From NCBI RefSeq assembly GCF_002077695.1, contig NZ_MWUE01000015.1, positions 19,198-83,197 of the forward strand: a stretch of 64,000 nucleotides of DNA, in the 5' to 3' direction. The stretch comes from Pantoea latae. GTDB lineage: Bacteria; Pseudomonadota; Gammaproteobacteria; Enterobacterales; Enterobacteriaceae. Each line of letters opens with the position of its first letter. Position 1 is the first letter of the stretch. Below, piece after piece: positions 26,728 through 33,150 of the stretch. The notes under the pieces are model-generated. The model ran no database searches. It saw only the letters and a program-made list of their open reading frames with translations, and had not been told where the DNA came from. A program made the position numbers and the translations under genes.

Positions 26728-27051
26728 ATGAACAAACTATGTTTAACCCTGGCCGCGCTGACACTCTCTGCATGCGCTACCAAGCAGTACCCTCAGGCAC
26801 CGGCGGTAACAGACGAAGAGGCTGTCTCACTGAACTGCACCGCGCTCCAGCAGGAGATCGCCAAAACGCACGGTATCCAGCAGGAGATCAAACAGACCAG
26901 CAGCTTTGACTATCGCACGGTGATGGGCTTTATAGGCGATCTGGGCATTGGAAATGGTCTTGCGCGCCGCACCGCCAGTGAAAAAGCGAAATCGCGTCTC
27001 TCCGAGCTAGAAGCGCTGCGTGATGTGAAATGCGCCGCCTCGCGAGGTTAA
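26728..27051 (+). CDS. Small lipoprotein of unknown function
   Basis: This 107-residue protein has a lipoprotein signal peptide (MNKLCLTLAALTLSACATKQ), lipid-modified at Cys16. The mature part is helical and charged, with two further Cys (NCTAL, VKCAA). It could be a host outer-membrane lipoprotein or the last prophage-linked gene. The 240 bases upstream hold no gene that I can support. Confidence 0.7.
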   Translation: MNKLCLTLAALTLSACATKQYPQAPAVTDEEAVSLNCTALQQEIAKTHGIQQEIKQTSSFDYRTVMGFIGDLGIGNGLARRTASEKAKSRLSELEALRDVKCAASRG

Positions 27052-27119
27052 GGCTTACTGGTCAACAGGTGTCTGGCGAGTGAAGCTATTCAGTAAGTAA
27101 AACAAGCGCCTTGCTATAT

Positions 27120-27143
27120 GAAACGTTATATCATAACATTTTA
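27120..27143 (+). promoter_or_regulatory. Zur box upstream of zinT
   Basis: The inverted repeat GAAACGTTATATCATAACAT with further T bases closely fits the enterobacterial Zur consensus (GAAATGTTATANTATAACAT and on). It lies 26 bases before the zinT start codon, so Zur bound to zinc should repress zinT. Confidence 0.85.
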
Positions 27144-27168
27144 CACTCTTTCACAAAGGGAGGGTAAG

Positions 27169-27816
27169 ATGTTGGCGAAAAAAAAGACATTGCTGGCACT
27201 GGTTATGCTGACGGTAAGCGGGCAGACAATGGCGCATGGCCATCATGCGCATGGTCCGGCATTGACCGAGGTAGAGCAAAAAGCGGCCGAAGGGGAATTT
27301 GATAATAAGGATGTCAAAGATCGCACGCTGGCGGACTGGGAGGGCGTCTGGGAATCGGTCTATCCGCTGTTAGAGCAGGGGAAACTCGATCCGGTATTTG
27401 AAAAGAAGGCGGCCAAAGCGGGAGACAAGACGGCAGAACAGATTAAAGCCTATTATCGCAAAGGCTATGCGACTGATATTGAACGTCTGGGTATTGAAAA
27501 TGGCATGATTGAGTTTCATCGCGGCGACAGCGTAGCAGCCTGCCATTACCGCTATGCGGGCCATAAAATTCTCACCTATGCGTCTGGTAAAAAAGGCGTG
27601 CGCTATCTGTTTGAGTGTTCCGACGCCAGTAGCAAGGCGCCGAAGTACGTTCAGTTTAGCGACCATATCATCGCGCCGCGCAAATCGAGCCATTTCCATG
27701 TTTTCTTCGGTAACACCTCCCAGCAGGCGCTGTTACAGGAAATGGATAACTGGCCTACCTATTATCCCTGGCAGTTAACGCAGCAGCAGGTTGTTGACGA
27801 GATGCTGCACCATTGA
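27169..27816 (+). CDS. zinT: Periplasmic zinc-binding protein ZinT
   Basis: This 215-residue protein hands zinc (and can bind cadmium) to the ZnuABC import system. A signal peptide (residues 1-22) is followed by HGHHAHG, a metal-binding N-terminus. The lipocalin-like domain contains [15 protein letters not shown] and [10 protein letters not shown], and the late [10 protein letters not shown] supplies metal-ligand histidines. The ATG at 27169 is preceded by GGGAGGG; an ATG at 27118 lies inside the Zur region and would spoil the signal peptide. Confidence 0.95.
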   Translation: MLAKKKTLLALVMLTVSGQTMAHGHHAHGPALTEVEQKAAEGEFDNKDVKDRTLADWEGVWESVYPLLEQGKLDPVFEKKAAKAGDKTAEQIKAYYRKGYATDIERLGIENGMIEFHRGDSVAACHYRYAGHKILTYASGKKGVRYLFECSDASSKAPKYVQFSDHIIAPRKSSHFHVFFGNTSQQALLQEMDNWPTYYPWQLTQQQVVDEMLHH

Positions 27817-27824
27817 TAATGGTT

Positions 27825-27868
27825 CAGGCGGGAATATTAACGGCCCGTCTGATTTACCTCTTTAAAAG
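27825..27868 (+). terminator. Weak terminator after zinT
   Basis: An eight-pair stem (27825-27832 with 27844-27851, one wobble) is followed by ATTTACCTCTTT. The tail is a poor T tract, so this is a candidate only. Confidence 0.35.
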
Positions 27869-27975
27869 AAATGTTTTGCCTGAGAGCAACAGGCTAATTT
27901 ATTCCCTAAAAGGAAATGGCGTAATTTATAACAGTTAATCGCTTAAATAAATATTAACCCTGAGGAACTATCATT

Positions 27976-28041
27976 TTATTCAATAAGATAGATGCCAGCA
28001 ACGATCGCGCTAACCGAGATGATATGTAATAGTTCAGTCAT
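27976..28041 (-). CDS. Candidate 21-residue hydrophobic small protein
   Basis: The ORF encodes MTELLHIISVSAIVAGIYLI plus a final Glu, almost wholly hydrophobic, with AGGAAAGGG just ahead of the ATG. It lies in a 482-base stretch (27817-28298) with no other gene than the acidic ORF start at its right end. Small size means chance is possible; no homologue is recognised. Confidence 0.35.
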   Translation of the reverse strand: MTELLHIISVSAIVAGIYLIE

Positions 28042-28298
28042 TTCCCTTTCCTTATCAATAACGCTTTCCTTTATTCAAGAAGCTATAAAGCGATCCGTCA
28101 ATGAAAAGGCCGAAATTAATGCCTGCAGCGGGCTTGCATCATGCAGCTGAAAGGAGCATCTCTGCGCGCATAAGCCAAGCGGTAGCACGACTATGTTTTT
28201 TGTTTCACGTTTCGTTCACGTTTCCTGCATCTAGACACAGATCTAAATAGTCACAGCACTAAACTTTAATCACCCAATACGGGTAACTGGAGGTGCGT

Positions 28299-28463
28299 AT
28301 GTCAGAACGTCCCGATGTGGAACCCCTTCCCGACGATGGTCAGGTTCCTGGCAGCATAGAAGATATCCCCGGCGAAGATGATGAAGAAAGTGAATTCCCG
28401 GAAGAGGATGATGAGGTGACCGACGAGACGGACTATCCCGAGGATAACGATCCCGCCATCTGA
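28299..28463 (+). CDS. Small highly acidic protein (54 residues)
   Basis: The start at 28299 has GGAGG a few bases upstream. The protein begins MSERPDVEPLPDDGQVPG and contains 24 Asp/Glu and a single Arg in 54 residues, so it should be intrinsically disordered and strongly negative. No domain is recognised. The overlapping minus-strand frame here shows no protein features. Acidic small proteins can mimic DNA or act as metal or protein buffers, but no such role is shown. Confidence 0.6.
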   Translation: MSERPDVEPLPDDGQVPGSIEDIPGEDDEESEFPEEDDEVTDETDYPEDNDPAI

Positions 28464-28468
28464 AATAG

Positions 28469-28522
28469 CAAGCCGTCTACGGGCGGCTTGCAGCAAAAAA
28501 ATTGCCCGCGCGAGGCGGGCAA
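28469..28522. terminator. Two adjacent hairpins after the acidic gene
   Basis: The first stem is GCAAGCCG/CGGCTTGC (28469-28491). The second is TTGCCCGC/GGCGGGCAA (28501-28520). Neither has a strong T tract in the + direction, but an A tract between them (T on the minus strand) could serve minus-strand transcripts. Confidence 0.45.
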
Positions 28523-28650
28523 ATCCATATAGCAGAACTCTCGTTACCATTACGTAAAGGGTATGCGCATAGCGCCTGGTTATATTCTCACCAGCCTCAT
28601 CAGAAGGGAATGAGAGAGTCACGGGTGCGTCAAAGGAAATTCTTATAGGC

Positions 28651-28674
28651 AAAAAAAACCCGCTCGCGGCGGGT
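28651..28674 (-). terminator. Terminator of the repressor gene
   Basis: The hairpin ACCCGC/GCGGGT with a four- to five-base loop is followed by eight T on the minus strand. It lies about 85 bases beyond the repressor stop codon. Confidence 0.7.
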
Positions 28675-28759
28675 AAAATCGTTACATGGAATAATCCACA
28701 TGCCTGTTAGGACGCTACCTAATAACAAAAGTTCGAGCGTAGCGGGAATTATCCTTTTT

Positions 28760-29389
28760 TTAGGCCGTTACCCTATCGCGATAACGGCGCCACTCCATCA
28801 GCGTCCCCAACAGAACCAGCGACTGCTCCGTTGAAGAGAGCAACGGATAATCCTCGTTCAAGGGCACCAGCTCAAAACTGTCATGGCTGCGCGCCCGATA
28901 TTTGCGCGCCACCATATCCCGCTCGTTGCATAGCGCCAGCACCAGATCGCCCGGCTGCGGCGCTACTTCTGGATCGATAATCAGCAGATCGCCGCGCTGG
29001 CATTGCGGCGACAGCGCGCTGTCCCACAGCACTAACGCAAAGCTGGCGCCGGAGTAGTCGCGATCCGACTGCACACGCCGATGGATCTCGACCTGGTTAG
29101 CCTCTGATAGCCAGACTGAAACCTGCTCTCTCTCCAGCACCGGCAGTCCGCTTTGTGTCTGCGTTTGTACAGTAAAGACCGGTCCGTCGCCGTCAACCAG
29201 CCACGCAGGCGCGCAGCCCAGCGCCTCTGCCAGCCGCAACAGATTTTCTCCACGCGGCAGCGTCTCCTCTTTTTCCCACTGTGATATCGCCACATGAGAA
29301 ACCGAAATTTTTTCCGCTACTGCTTTTTGCGTCAAATTCAGTGCCTTACGGCGGAAGCGGATACGTTCACCTGTTGTTTCTTTTTCCAT
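28760..29389 (-). CDS. P22 C2-like repressor with degenerate S24 domain
   Basis: This 209-residue protein has an N-terminal HTH (residues 7-65) with recognition helix in VSHVAISQWEKEETLPRGEN, almost that of P22 C2. The C-terminal S24-like domain keeps Ser124 (WDSALSP) but has Leu153 where the catalytic Lys is expected (VLALC). The Ala-Gly cleavage site is replaced by Ala-Asn (SEANQV). Autocleavage therefore seems doubtful. It is divergent from the three-gene operon at 29530-31171 and two P22-type operators lie between. It probably represses that operon. Confidence 0.85.
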   Translation of the reverse strand: MEKETTGERIRFRRKALNLTQKAVAEKISVSHVAISQWEKEETLPRGENLLRLAEALGCAPAWLVDGDGPVFTVQTQTQSGLPVLEREQVSVWLSEANQVEIHRRVQSDRDYSGASFALVLWDSALSPQCQRGDLLIIDPEVAPQPGDLVLALCNERDMVARKYRARSHDSFELVPLNEDYPLLSSTEQSLVLLGTLMEWRRYRDRVTA

Positions 29390-29415
29390 CGTCTTGACAT
29401 CTCCTGTGAGCCAGA

Positions 29416-29431
29416 CTTAAGTATACTTAAG
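29416..29431. promoter_or_regulatory. Repressor operator O1 (P22 C2-type)
   Basis: The 16-bp perfect palindrome CTTAAGTATACTTAAG contains TTAAG-N4-CTTAA. It fits the P22 C2 operator consensus ANTNAAGNNNNCTTNANT except for the last base. A TATACT -10 for the repressor promoter (minus strand) lies within it. Confidence 0.8.
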
Positions 29432-29452
29432 CTGTTAATTTAAGCAATCTTA
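29420..29452 (-). promoter_or_regulatory. Repressor gene promoter
   Basis: On the minus strand TTGCTT and TATACT are separated by 16 bases, with O2 over the -35 and O1 over the -10. This predicts autoregulation. A + promoter for the divergent operon could not be fixed; a TTGACA at 29394 is too far (22 bases) from the TATACT on that strand. Confidence 0.55.
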
Positions 29453-29455
29453 AGT
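29438..29455. promoter_or_regulatory. Repressor operator O2 (P22 C2-type)
   Basis: The site ATTTAAGCAATCTTAAGT has TTAAG-N4-CTTAA and matches the P22 C2 consensus at all fixed positions. Its centre is 23 bp from that of O1, about two helical turns. It overlaps a TTGCTT -35 box of the repressor promoter on the minus strand. Confidence 0.8.
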
Positions 29456-29529
29456 TTCGGCGAGGGAGGCGCTTTGCGTTTTACGCCTGACGTCAGCAGC
29501 CATTACCCGTCGAGGCACAGAGGTGAGGC

Positions 29530-29919
29530 ATGGAAAGTAGTCTGATTACCAGTGTTGGCGCGTTAGTACTTGGGGGCGGAGCGGCTGCGCTTTTCTGGAA
29601 GCCGCTCATTGCAGGCATCGCCTCTATTGTCACCAGTAACCGTGCCGGTGGTGAAATTATAACCAGCTATAAGGAGCAAGTCCTGCTGCTGAAGGAGAGC
29701 AATGTGCTGCTCCGTCAGGAGAATGATGATTTGCGTATACGTCACGACACGAACCTGCGGCGGATATCTACCCTGGAAACCGATCTGCGTTTGATTAAAA
29801 ACGCGCTCGGTATTTTGGTGGTGATGACTGATGCCGATCAAAACAGCAAGTTCCGTAATGAGATTGACAGGCTGATTTCCACCTTAGAGGAGCGTAGCGA
29901 TGGCCGAGATACACAGTGA
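29530..29919 (+). CDS. Operon gene 1: membrane-associated coiled-coil protein
   Basis: This 129-residue protein starts with SSLITSVGALVLGGGAAALF, a glycine/alanine-rich hydrophobic N-terminus that may insert in the membrane. Residues 43-92 are a long coiled coil (YKEQVLLLKESNVLLRQEND). The ATG has GAGGTGAGG upstream. It is the first gene after the operators. No enzyme motif is seen; a holin-like or structural membrane role is possible. Confidence 0.7.
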   Translation: MESSLITSVGALVLGGGAAALFWKPLIAGIASIVTSNRAGGEIITSYKEQVLLLKESNVLLRQENDDLRIRHDTNLRRISTLETDLRLIKNALGILVVMTDADQNSKFRNEIDRLISTLEERSDGRDTQ

Positions 29920-30226
29920 AATAAGACCACGGCTCCACAAGCGCAAATTAATGCTGGGCGTGCTGATGCTGGGCATGTCGATGCTGTGCGTTGTGATGAC
30001 CATTCTCTTTTTATATGTCAGCAGCACCGCTAACCGACGCGTGGAGGAAATTCGGCGCGAATCCCGCGAGTCGGCTGCCCGGCGCGAATTAAAAGTGGAT
30101 CAGCTGTCGAAGCAGGTCACCGTGCTGCAGCACAAGCTGGACGCGCTGCCCGACCAGACTGCCGACCAGACGGCGGATAAGGTCAAGCGAGTCGTGATCC
30201 AGGATGAATCCACTGTGAAGCCGTAA
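29900..30226 (+). CDS. Operon gene 2: single-span membrane coiled-coil protein (i-spanin-like)
   Basis: This 108-residue protein has a basic N-terminus, one transmembrane helix (LGVLMLGMSMLCVVMTILFL, about residues 19-38) and a periplasmic coiled coil rich in Arg/Glu (RRVEEIRRESRESAARREL). A PDQTADQTADK tail follows. The layout is that of an inner-membrane spanin, but no lipoprotein partner is nested with it. It overlaps gene 1 by 20 bases, with GAGGAG before its ATG. Confidence 0.65.
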   Translation: MAEIHSEIRPRLHKRKLMLGVLMLGMSMLCVVMTILFLYVSSTANRRVEEIRRESRESAARRELKVDQLSKQVTVLQHKLDALPDQTADQTADKVKRVVIQDESTVKP

Positions 30227-30238
30227 CAGGAGAACCGC

Positions 30239-31171
30239 ATGCGAATTTTTAACCTGATTGGGGAAGGCTTCCACGCCCTCCGATCGTTTATCAACACGAA
30301 GGAGTCTGCCATGACTGATAACAGCATCATTAACGCAACCGCACAAACTAGTGACGCCGATCTGCCGCAGTTTGCCGTTCCGGACAGCAACGTGCCGACC
30401 GATCCGCAGCTGCAGCGTTTATCCTCACCCTCTACGGTGGCGCCCGCCACCTCTGAGGAGACGCCGGGAGAAACCCATGTGGCGCCTGGTGCAACGGCGC
30501 AGCATACCCCAGCGCCGTCTGCCGATCAGAGCGCCGCAACGGATGCTGCCGCTGCACAGCCTGCGGATCAAGGCGTCGCAACGGACACCGCTGCCGCGCA
30601 GCCCGCAGATCAAAGCGCTGCACCGGATGCCGCTGCCGCGCAGCCCGCAGATCAAAGTGTCGCACCGGATGCCGCTGCCGCGCAGCCTGCGGACCAGAGC
30701 GTCGCAACGGACACCGCTGCCGCGCAGCCTGCAGATCAGAGCGCCGCACCTGACGCCGCTGCGGCACAGCCCGCGGATCAGAGCGCCGCACCTGACGCCA
30801 CCGCCGCGCAGCCTGTGGACCAGAGCGCCGCACCTGACGCCAACGCCGCGCAGCCCGCAGATCAAAGCGCAGCAGCGGACGCCTCCGCTAGCCCACAGCC
30901 CCAGGCGCAGGCATCCGTGGCGGATGCCGCTGCCGGGCAGGCGAGTGCGCAGGCTGTTACCGACGCCGCGCTACAGCCGACGGCTGCCGCTGAGCCAGCA
31001 AGCAACGACGCTGCGGCGTCTACTCAGGCGAGTAGCGAAGGGGAGCAAAGCGAATTTAGCGCGTGGGTAAAAGATTTCGGCGCCGCGTTTGATTTCGTGC
31101 AGCAGGGGATAGAGCATCTGGGCACGGCCGCCAGAAAAGAGTTGGTTGAACTGGCGCGTAAATATCTGTAA
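30239..31171 (+). CDS. Operon gene 3: repeat protein with shared C-terminal module
   Basis: This 310-residue protein has four parts: an N-terminal helical segment (RIFNLIGEGFHALRSFI), a disordered spacer, nine tandem 14-residue repeats of the type ADQSAAPDAAAAQP (residues 95-220), and a C-terminal module VKDFGAAFDFVQQGIEHLGT...LARKYL. The module matches the prophage protein at 1826-2083 at 18 of 34 positions, and both start with a similar short helix. AGGAG lies before the ATG. No signal peptide is evident. Confidence 0.75.
   Translation: MRIFNLIGEGFHALRSFINTKESAMTDNSIINATAQTSDADLPQFAVPDSNVPTDPQLQRLSSPSTVAPATSEETPGETHVAPGATAQHTPAPSADQSAATDAAAAQPADQGVATDTAAAQPADQSAAPDAAAAQPADQSVAPDAAAAQPADQSVATDTAAAQPADQSAAPDAAAAQPADQSAAPDATAAQPVDQSAAPDANAAQPADQSAAADASASPQPQAQASVADAAAGQASAQAVTDAALQPTAAAEPASNDAAASTQASSEGEQSEFSAWVKDFGAAFDFVQQGIEHLGTAARKELVELARKYL
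30521..30898 (+). repeat. Nine in-frame 42-bp tandem repeats
   Basis: Each unit encodes 14 residues (ADQ[SG][AV]A[PT]DAAAAQP). The last is degenerate. They are contiguous and in frame, so they are coding repeats that could expand or contract without breaking the protein. Confidence 0.9.
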
Positions 31172-31194
31172 TGAACAGGCAAGCAAAATCGTAA

Positions 31195-31222
31195 AAGGGG
31201 ACAACGCGTCCCCTGTTTTTTT
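31195..31222 (+). terminator. Terminator of the repeat-protein operon
   Basis: The stem GGGGAC/GTCCCC with a five-base loop is followed by TGTTTTTTT. It separates this operon from the convergent TonB-domain gene. Confidence 0.8.
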
Positions 31223-31581
31223 CAGAATATCATTGTGCTTTTAGCCGGATCGGCATCCTGCTGGAGCCGAAAGCGAATCGTCATCTGCAGATCCTTTACC
31301 GGCTTATGCTTCTCATAGCGCCACTGGCTGACGGCAGCGATCACATAGGGCTCGAACAGGCCGCGCGGCTCTGACTGCAGGATGCGCATTTCGCTGACTT
31401 TGCCCTCCGCATCCACGTCAAAAGCGAAGCGGACGTAACCCTCAATATGATGGCTTAAGGCATAATAAGGATAGGACGGTCGCACCCTTTTTATCTGTTT
31501 GGGGATATTAGCGGCGTCAGGCGGTGAAGAGGCGCAGGCGGAGAGCAACAGCGAAGCGATAAGCAGTAGAGGAATTTTCAT
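31222..31581 (-). CDS. TonB C-terminal-domain lipoprotein
   Basis: This 119-residue protein has a lipoprotein signal (LLIASLLLSACASS, Cys16) and a TonB-like C-terminal domain: VRPSYPYYALSHHIEGYVRF, FDVDAEGKVSEMRIL, then VIAAVSQWRYE. It lacks the membrane anchor and Pro-rich spacer of true TonB, so it cannot reach across the periplasm in the normal way. An outer-membrane accessory role is likely. It converges with the operon before it. Confidence 0.75.
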   Translation of the reverse strand: MKIPLLLIASLLLSACASSPPDAANIPKQIKRVRPSYPYYALSHHIEGYVRFAFDVDAEGKVSEMRILQSEPRGLFEPYVIAAVSQWRYEKHKPVKDLQMTIRFRLQQDADPAKSTMIF

Positions 31582-31755
31582 TTTAACGTCCTGTTAAAAT
31601 TGCGATAAGCAGGAATGATAACCTTTCTCATCTTTACCTGCGAGCGTCGGGTCACGTCACTTCCGAATATTCTTAAGGCGGCTTCGTTATATTCCACTAC
31701 CTTTAATCATTCACGCGAGATATTTATTGGTTAAAAAGGCAAAAGGAGAAATAGC

Positions 31756-32022
31756 ATGAGTGATTCAGTGGAAACGAAAAGCAAAACTGACTACCTGCGC
31801 GATGTTACCTCGCAGCTGAAAGAGATGCGCCACTACGCGCAAACCAATACCGAAACGCTCTCCAGCCACTGGCTCGCGTTTGACGCCGGCGAATATAAAG
31901 ATCCCGAGTTTGCCGGACGTATTGACGCGCTGCTTAACAAACAGGGCACGCTGCTGGACGACCTGGACGCCGCGATCCAGGATATCGAAATAGCCATTAA
32001 CCACAGCGAGCAGGAGAAGTAA
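31756..32022 (+). CDS. Small soluble helical protein
   Basis: This 88-residue protein is acidic and helical (KTDYLRDVTSQLKEMRHYAQ, ALLNKQGTLLDDLDAAIQDI) with no membrane segment or known domain. AAAAGGAG lies before the ATG. It converges with the DinI-family gene, with a shared hairpin between the two. Confidence 0.6.
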   Translation: MSDSVETKSKTDYLRDVTSQLKEMRHYAQTNTETLSSHWLAFDAGEYKDPEFAGRIDALLNKQGTLLDDLDAAIQDIEIAINHSEQEK

Positions 32023-32033
32023 TCCTGCTCTCT

Positions 32034-32064
32034 CTGGTGGCCGTCGCGCTTAGTCGGCCACCAG
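32034..32064. terminator. Shared hairpin between convergent genes
   Basis: A perfect 10-bp stem CTGGTGGCCG/CGGCCACCAG lies between the small helical gene and the DinI-family gene and runs into the latter's 3' end. It lacks a T tract; it may end or protect both transcripts. Confidence 0.5.
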
Positions 32065-32289
32065 CCACATTTCCGCTTCTTCAAACATCTCTTCAATGAT
32101 GCGCGCCAGCGTGGCTTTGTCGTTTTTACTCATATCGGTTTCGATTGCGTTTCGCTCCATCGGCTTAACGCGTACCTCAAGATCCGGAAAGACGCGCTGC
32201 ACGCGCTTTTCCAGCTCCCGCAAAATCATCTCGCGCGCGCCCGGCAGGCCGGCGACGTTACGCCTATCGTAAATCAATTCCACAAACAT
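32050..32289 (-). CDS. DinI-family SOS protein
   Basis: This 79-residue protein starts MFVELIYDRRNVAGLPGARE, continues KRVQRVFPDLEVRVK, and ends with the acidic amphipathic helix RIIEEMFEEAEMWLVAD. This is the DinI fold that binds RecA filaments and adjusts SOS. The ATG at 32289 aligns with E. coli DinI. An upstream ATG at 32343 would extend into the promoter. Two LexA boxes lie just upstream. Confidence 0.88.
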   Translation of the reverse strand: MFVELIYDRRNVAGLPGAREMILRELEKRVQRVFPDLEVRVKPMERNAIETDMSKNDKATLARIIEEMFEEAEMWLVAD

Positions 32290-32290
32290 A

Positions 32291-32306
32291 CTGGTATTCC
32301 ATACAG
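32291..32306 (-). promoter_or_regulatory. LexA box 1, touching the start codon
   Basis: CTG-N10-CAG (CTGTATGGAATACCAG on the minus strand) ends one base before the ATG at 32289. It closely resembles the E. coli dinI LexA box (CTGTATAAATAACCAG, from memory). It overlaps the ribosome site region. Confidence 0.8.
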
Positions 32307-32325
32307 GGAAGAAATTCGCTGGCAC

Positions 32326-32353
32326 ATCATACTGTAAATCCAACCAGTGACAA
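32326..32353 (-). promoter_or_regulatory. SOS promoter with LexA box 2 in the spacer
   Basis: On the minus strand TTGTCA and TATGAT are 16 bases apart. The 16-base spacer (32332-32347) is a second CTG-N10-CAG LexA box. LexA would thus block both promoter binding and the start region of the mRNA. Confidence 0.75.
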
Positions 32354-32449
32354 GCCTCTCAGGCGCGTCAAAACGCTTTTTTTCGGCGTAACACGCAAAC
32401 TGGCAGCAGGTGGTTCAGGCAGAGGGGGAATAAAAGAGAGACGGCAGCA

Positions 32450-32547
32450 GGAAAAAATAGAACCTCTGGAGGTGGAAATCCAGCAACACCTCCAGAGGCG
32501 GTGCAAGCGCACCATTCGTTCAAGGACAATCACGACCGAAGTCGTGC
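32450..32547 (-). ncRNA. Candidate small RNA with three hairpins
   Basis: On the minus strand three stable hairpins follow in order: CACGAC-TTCG-GTCGTG (32531-32546), a five-pair GC stem with GCTT loop (32500-32513), and a 12-bp terminator-like stem CCTCTGGAGGTG/CACCTCCAGAGG (32463-32498). TTCTATTTTTTCC follows the last. A TTGTAC-N16-TATAAG promoter lies just upstream. No ORF of any size fits. It lies in the 342-base gap between the DinI gene and the next gene. No known sRNA is recognised. Confidence 0.45.
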
Positions 32548-32553
32548 AGTAAA

Positions 32554-32581
32554 CTTATACAAGTTTGATCAACTTGTACAA
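32554..32581 (-). promoter_or_regulatory. Promoter of the candidate sRNA with operator-like palindrome
   Basis: TTGTAC (-35, 32576-32581) and TATAAG (-10, 32554-32559) are 16 bases apart. The spacer is covered by an 8-bp-arm inverted repeat TACAAGTT-N5-AACTTGTA (32558-32578), a likely repressor site of unknown owner. Confidence 0.45.
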
Positions 32582-32631
32582 TTTATTCCTGAACTATTTG
32601 ACTGGTTGGAGGTGTTGCTGCCTGCAAGGGC

Positions 32632-32955
32632 TTAGAGTTCGTTTTTGATGCAGAACGCTTCCCAGCTCATTCCCAGCGATTCCGCATGGGATTTCAGATA
32701 ATTTTCAATGGCTTCGGCGGCAACCGCTTTGTCCGGCTCGGCGAGCTGGATCGAGAAGATCATGCCGTCGAGGTTCTTCTGACGCAGAAAGGCGGCATAG
32801 ATGCGTTCGGCATGCCACTCGCGCAGCTGGCGCAGCGACATATTGGCCTGGCGCGCGTCGCTCTCGGTCAGTTCATCAAGCGCGGCTTTAAAATCGGCGT
32901 GAGCGGTAAAAAACATCTCGCGCGCCTGCGCGTAATAGGCTTCTGGCGTTTTCAT
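32632..32955 (-). CDS. Conserved hypothetical small protein (DUF6388-like)
   Basis: This 107-residue soluble protein starts MKTPEAYYAQAREMFFTAHA and has LRQLREWHAERIYAAFLRQK and SLGMSWEAFCIKNEL. It is mostly helical, with no signal or membrane segment. The start at 32955 has AGGA six to seven bases upstream. It resembles a small family found in Enterobacterales that I associate with DUF6388; that name is uncertain. Function unknown. Confidence 0.65.
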   Translation of the reverse strand: MKTPEAYYAQAREMFFTAHADFKAALDELTESDARQANMSLRQLREWHAERIYAAFLRQKNLDGMIFSIQLAEPDKAVAAEAIENYLKSHAESLGMSWEAFCIKNEL

Positions 32956-33150
32956 CGGGTATCCTGAAAAATTCATTATGGTGCGTCGCGCCAGTGTAAC
33001 TCAGCGGCCAGGCCTTGTCAGGACGCCGTTCGCGGCGCGGGCGGCGTAAAAAAAGTCGCCGAGCGGGGCGAAGCAGGGCGCAGACCGCTTGCGAAAGGCA
33101 GGCGAAAAATTATAACGTAGCCGCCATTGAAGCGATCTCAGGGATTAACG

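Noticed and set aside
27118..27168. Upstream ATG of zinT
   Set aside because: It lies at the edge of the Zur operator, has no ribosome site and would add residues in front of a clear signal peptide.
29394..29427. Strong sigma-70 promoter TTGACA/TATACT for the three-gene operon
   Set aside because: The spacer is 22 bases, too long for normal function. The real + promoter remains unplaced.
30521..30898. CRISPR array
   Set aside because: The 42-bp repeats are contiguous without spacers, are in frame with a long ORF and encode a repeated peptide. No cas genes are near.
30351..31070. ORF of 239 codons overlapping the repeat protein in another frame
   Set aside because: It is made of Pro/Arg/Ser-rich residues produced by the frame-shifted 42-bp repeat. 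It has no ribosome site or domain.
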